Both the position numbers and the translations under genes were made by a program. The notes beneath the pieces are model-generated. The model did no database searches, had not been told where the DNA came from, and saw nothing but the letters and a program-made list of their open reading frames with translations. A stretch of 64,000 bases of DNA from Theobroma cacao (lineage: Eukaryota; Streptophyta; Magnoliopsida; Malvales; Malvaceae), in contig NC_030858.1 of NCBI RefSeq assembly GCF_000208745.1, positions 29,977,234 through 30,041,233 of the forward strand. Reading direction: 5' to 3'. Of this stretch, positions 60,901-64,000 are shown piece by piece. Every line of letters starts with the position of its first letter. Within the stretch, counting starts at the first letter, position 1.

Positions 60901-63900
60901 GGATTGGTTTTTGAGTATCGAATACAGAAACATTCAGGTAAGTCAAGTAGTGTTGTAAAGCAACCAATAACTCTTCTCTTCGGTTTTCTTTTTCCTCATT
61001 CTGAATTACATCAGAGTATTTTTCTTGCTTTGATTATGATCAAGAAACAAGTTAAAATATGTGGACATGAGACAAACTGATATAGTCCATCAAAAAAAGT
61101 AGAAAAGACATAACAAGATTTAGAACGCCACAACTAAATGTAACTGCAAAATGTAGAAACCAATAATATGAGATGCTTCCACATCGATCTATACATATGC
61201 CAAAATTCAAGTATTGTCTTAGTCACTTCCTATATATTAGAGCAATCACCTATTGAAAAAAAGATGAAGAAGCATGAAAAGGACTAAGAAAAACACGTCT
61301 CAAGGGGCCATGACAGCAGATAATTTAGCAAGTCAAAATGAGTGAGCAGATGATAAAGCAATCAGAATTAAGTTCAGCAGTAAAAGAAATTTCAAAAAAA
61401 TAAACACAACTTCCAATTCAGTGAGTTTAATTGAACAATGAAGATGACTCAAATATCAGCCACAAAAAACCTTTTACCTACAATAGAAGGCTCTAAGTTC
61501 CTAGAACTAAATTCACTTGCAAAAACTCTAAAAGGCAATCGTGGAGAACAAATGAGGTTGTCCTTTTTTATATACCAGGAATTCTGGAAATCCAAGGCTT
61601 TTATTGTATGAGACCTCCAAGCAAGGTAGGATAAATGCATGAAATTTAATGTAGTCTTACAGTAATGATGCATTTGCATGACCTGCTATTTACAATTTTC
61701 AAGTAAATCTAGTGACAATACTACATCTTTGATGTAACTTGTGTATGTGAAGACAGGTACAGCTCAAGAGAACCAAATTTCAGAAGCATGGCTAAATCAT
61801 ATGCATCCACCAAACACAAAAGTTGCAAGAGGTATTGCTGGACTAAAATTTCAACTTGGCAGGACAATGTTTGTACTGGATGATGGTAGACTTGCAGAGT
61901 TACACATACCTGGCCTAGGTGGTGAAAATTCAGGACCGACGCATCAATTTAACATGCGAAAGAAATCATCATCTAAGTATGTTTGGTCAATATTGGATGC
62001 CCCTGAGACAGAAGGATGGAATGCAGACTATTGTACAGAAGAACGTGGACCTATGAATTGCATAGCAGGTATAAAAGATGAACCAAATGATTCAGGAACT
62101 ACAAGATTACTGACAAGGAGGAGAAAGGGTAACAAAGCACAACAGGAGTACTTATCTCTACGCACATCCAGGAGTAGATTAGTGAAAACATCAGAAGAAA
62201 ATAATTTCCCAGACAACTGGATCAACTCAAACTTCCGATTAAGGGTGATGTACGGAGGCATATCATTCTTTGTAATAACAGATGGTGGTTTAACCTTCGA
62301 ATATCTTTATACTGAAAGTGTATGGCTCTGGTTAAGACATGATCATTCAACACCTATGAGAGGAGCCCTAGGAAACTACAATGGAAGTTTATTTTTTGTT
62401 GACATGTATGGAACCTTGCTTATCAGAGAAAGCAGCAACAATGAGCTAACATGGATAAATTGCACTGCAATGAGGAAGGGAAGGCAAGTTATTGGGGGCC
62501 CTCCTTGGGATGGTATGCCAGGTAAAAATATGAAAGTCACAGCAGAAGATGCACTGTTCTTTGTGAGCAAAAGCGGAAGGCTGCTGCAGTTCACAGTAAG
62601 TTAAAATGAGTAAGGCAAACAGATTAGTTACATCATGATTTGTTTTGTTTATTTTTTTCTCCTGGAAAAAAAATGAAAATAAAAGAGCAAAAGGGCAGGA
62701 TAACAACAATGCTACTTTCAGTTGTCAGGGGCAACTGAGAAATGCTAGTTATCTATCAAAGTGTAAAATGTAAAATTTAACACTCCAAACATAGTTCCAG
62801 TATCTAGACTTCAAAAACTAGAGATGCTGATTCTTTGTACTGTTCCCAAAGTGTTGCACTAACCAACATCCTTAACTATCATGTAGGTTGCCCTGAGGCA
62901 GTTCAAATGGAAAGATTGCGGAAACCCTCCAGAAACCAAACTTGCATGCATAATAGATCAAGAAATATTCAGGGAAAATATAGTGTTTGTTGTTGGAAGA
63001 AATGGCCGGCTCTACCAGTATAACAAAGTGACTGAGTTGTGGCATGAGCATCACCAATCTCAGCATTTGGTTCTGTCCAGGTTGCCAGGAACTGCTATGA
63101 GGCCATCATTGTTGTCACTAACAGGCTCACTTTTCATGCTTTCAGAAGATGGTGGACTAGTTGAATATCACTGGAATGCATGGGATGGTTGGAACTGGGT
63201 GGAACACGGCACTCCATGCAAAGATGTTACCTTGGTTGGTCCACCCGGCCCATGTTTCGAAGGCAATCAACTGTTTTTGATTGGTTCAGACGGAAACTTA
63301 TACCTAAGGTACATGGACCAATTGACATGGAGATGGAAAAACTGTGGCTTCCCACGTAATGGAGACAAAGATCAAACAGAAACGGGAGCCCATGATGCAC
63401 AGCAAGAAGTTTGTATCGATAACGATATCACAGCTAGTTTAGGTAACAATATGGAGAATCCAAATGATCCCCACAGAAACTGTGACCCCAAGGTTTGTAT
63501 CCAGCTATCCACACACCAACTTACTAGTTATTCCTACAAGTCTACAGCAAATAGTGATAAACCAAACTGATTTATAAAATCTGTACAAATCATACAGGTT
63601 GCTGCTACAAGACCAATTCCATTCTCTGAAGATACAGTTATCTTTGAGCTAAAAGATGGCAGAGTAAGCAATCAAAACCACATTCCATCCTTGTTTCTAA
63701 TTTTCAACATCTTATTAATTATCCCAAGTAACCAAAAACATAGTCACACAAAGTATATCATAATCACAAACTCCATAAACATTTCATTCAGACAAAAATG
63801 CAATCCAACTCAAGTAAAGTTGCTTCTATCATTTGCTTCAAGTTTCCCAAAAAAAAAAAAAGAATCTGTGGGTTTTCATTGCCAACGTGTAACTTACTTT

Positions 63901-64000
63901 CATGGCGGAAAAAGTATGAAGGCAAACCTTAGTAAAGAAATAAATAAAGAGTAATAAGCTAATGGAAATTATGAAATGGTGCAGTTGGCGGAAATTCAAA
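57921..64000 (+). CDS. Large secreted-type beta-propeller protein (3' partial)
   Basis: Exons: 57921-58493, 59609-59739, 59850-59912, 60081-60170, 60441-60606, 60748-60937, 61757-62595, 62887-63492, 63598-63663, then 63985 past the window end. All junctions are GT-AG and keep frame, giving over 900 residues so far. The N-terminus is hydrophobic (IFHLIIFIWV), a likely signal peptide or anchor. The body holds about 14 spaced copies of a short motif, hydrophobic pairs then G-x-L-x-E/Y, for example IWVTGESGSIYERF, VYTISSTGDLYEY, LFFVSKSGRLLQF, VFVVGRNGRLYQY, LFLIGSDGNLYLRY. Many are preceded by W-x-(D/N/E)-H/C-G-x-P. This is the pattern of tectonin/DUF346-like propeller blades and would fit two seven-bladed propellers. 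A Lys/Glu-rich low-complexity segment sits at about residues 90-130. An alternative in-frame ATG is at 57858. Function unknown; ligand binding is only a guess. Confidence 0.85.
60173..60188. repeat. (CT)n tract at an intron 5' end
   Basis: CT run starting just after the splice donor of the fourth coding exon of the propeller gene. Confidence 0.85.

Overview
The window is nuclear DNA of a eudicot plant. It is AT-rich, its genes are split by GT-AG introns, and it holds nested LTR elements, TRIMs, hAT-type elements and a LINE. The protein-coding genes are typical plant families. I cannot name the species.

Layout: (1) 75-4065 is a decayed Ty1/copia element on the + strand, with a TRIM on the - strand inserted in its 3' LTR. 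(2) 4066-8830 is mostly unassigned AT-rich DNA with short degenerate tandem repeats. (3) 8834-10160 is a two-exon GH17 beta-1,3-glucanase gene. (4) 10161-15457 holds flanking repeats, an RNase H pseudogene of LINE type and a 1.2-kb non-autonomous hAT-like element with 8-bp target duplications. (5) 15458-19078 is a complete seven-exon TFIIB gene on the + strand. (6) 21783-26314 is an exosome RRP45 gene on the - strand, with a GC-AG first intron that contains a small TRIM. (7) 28275-46618 is the most striking part: a tandem array of a GAG-only Ty3/gypsy-type element, LTR-int-LTR-int-LTR-int-LTR. It has a 5,128-bp period, LTRs of about 2.96 kb that are longer than the 2,169-bp internal domains, three intact and identical 467-codon gag ORFs, no pol, and one GTTAA target duplication around the whole array. 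(8) The array sits inside an older copia-like LTR carrying about ten copies of a 14-bp palindrome built on TCTATCGATAGA. (9) 47540-53112 is a decayed LINE on the - strand, interrupted by a 702-bp hAT MITE and by a copia gag/LTR fragment. (10) 53113-57857 holds a 75-bp tandem repeat, a second truncated copy of the same MITE, and an assembly gap (55276-55796). (11) 57921-64000 is the 5' part of a large secreted-type beta-propeller gene that runs off the window.

The four host genes are functionally unrelated (cell-wall/defence hydrolase, RNA polymerase II initiation factor, RNA exosome subunit, propeller protein). They are islands between transposons, not a cluster. The main novelty is the triplicated GAG-only element. 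Diagnostic base differences show its inner LTRs are mosaics, as expected from at least two separate unequal crossovers. Its outermost left LTR carries a cluster of C-to-T type changes in CG/CHG contexts that the other three lack.
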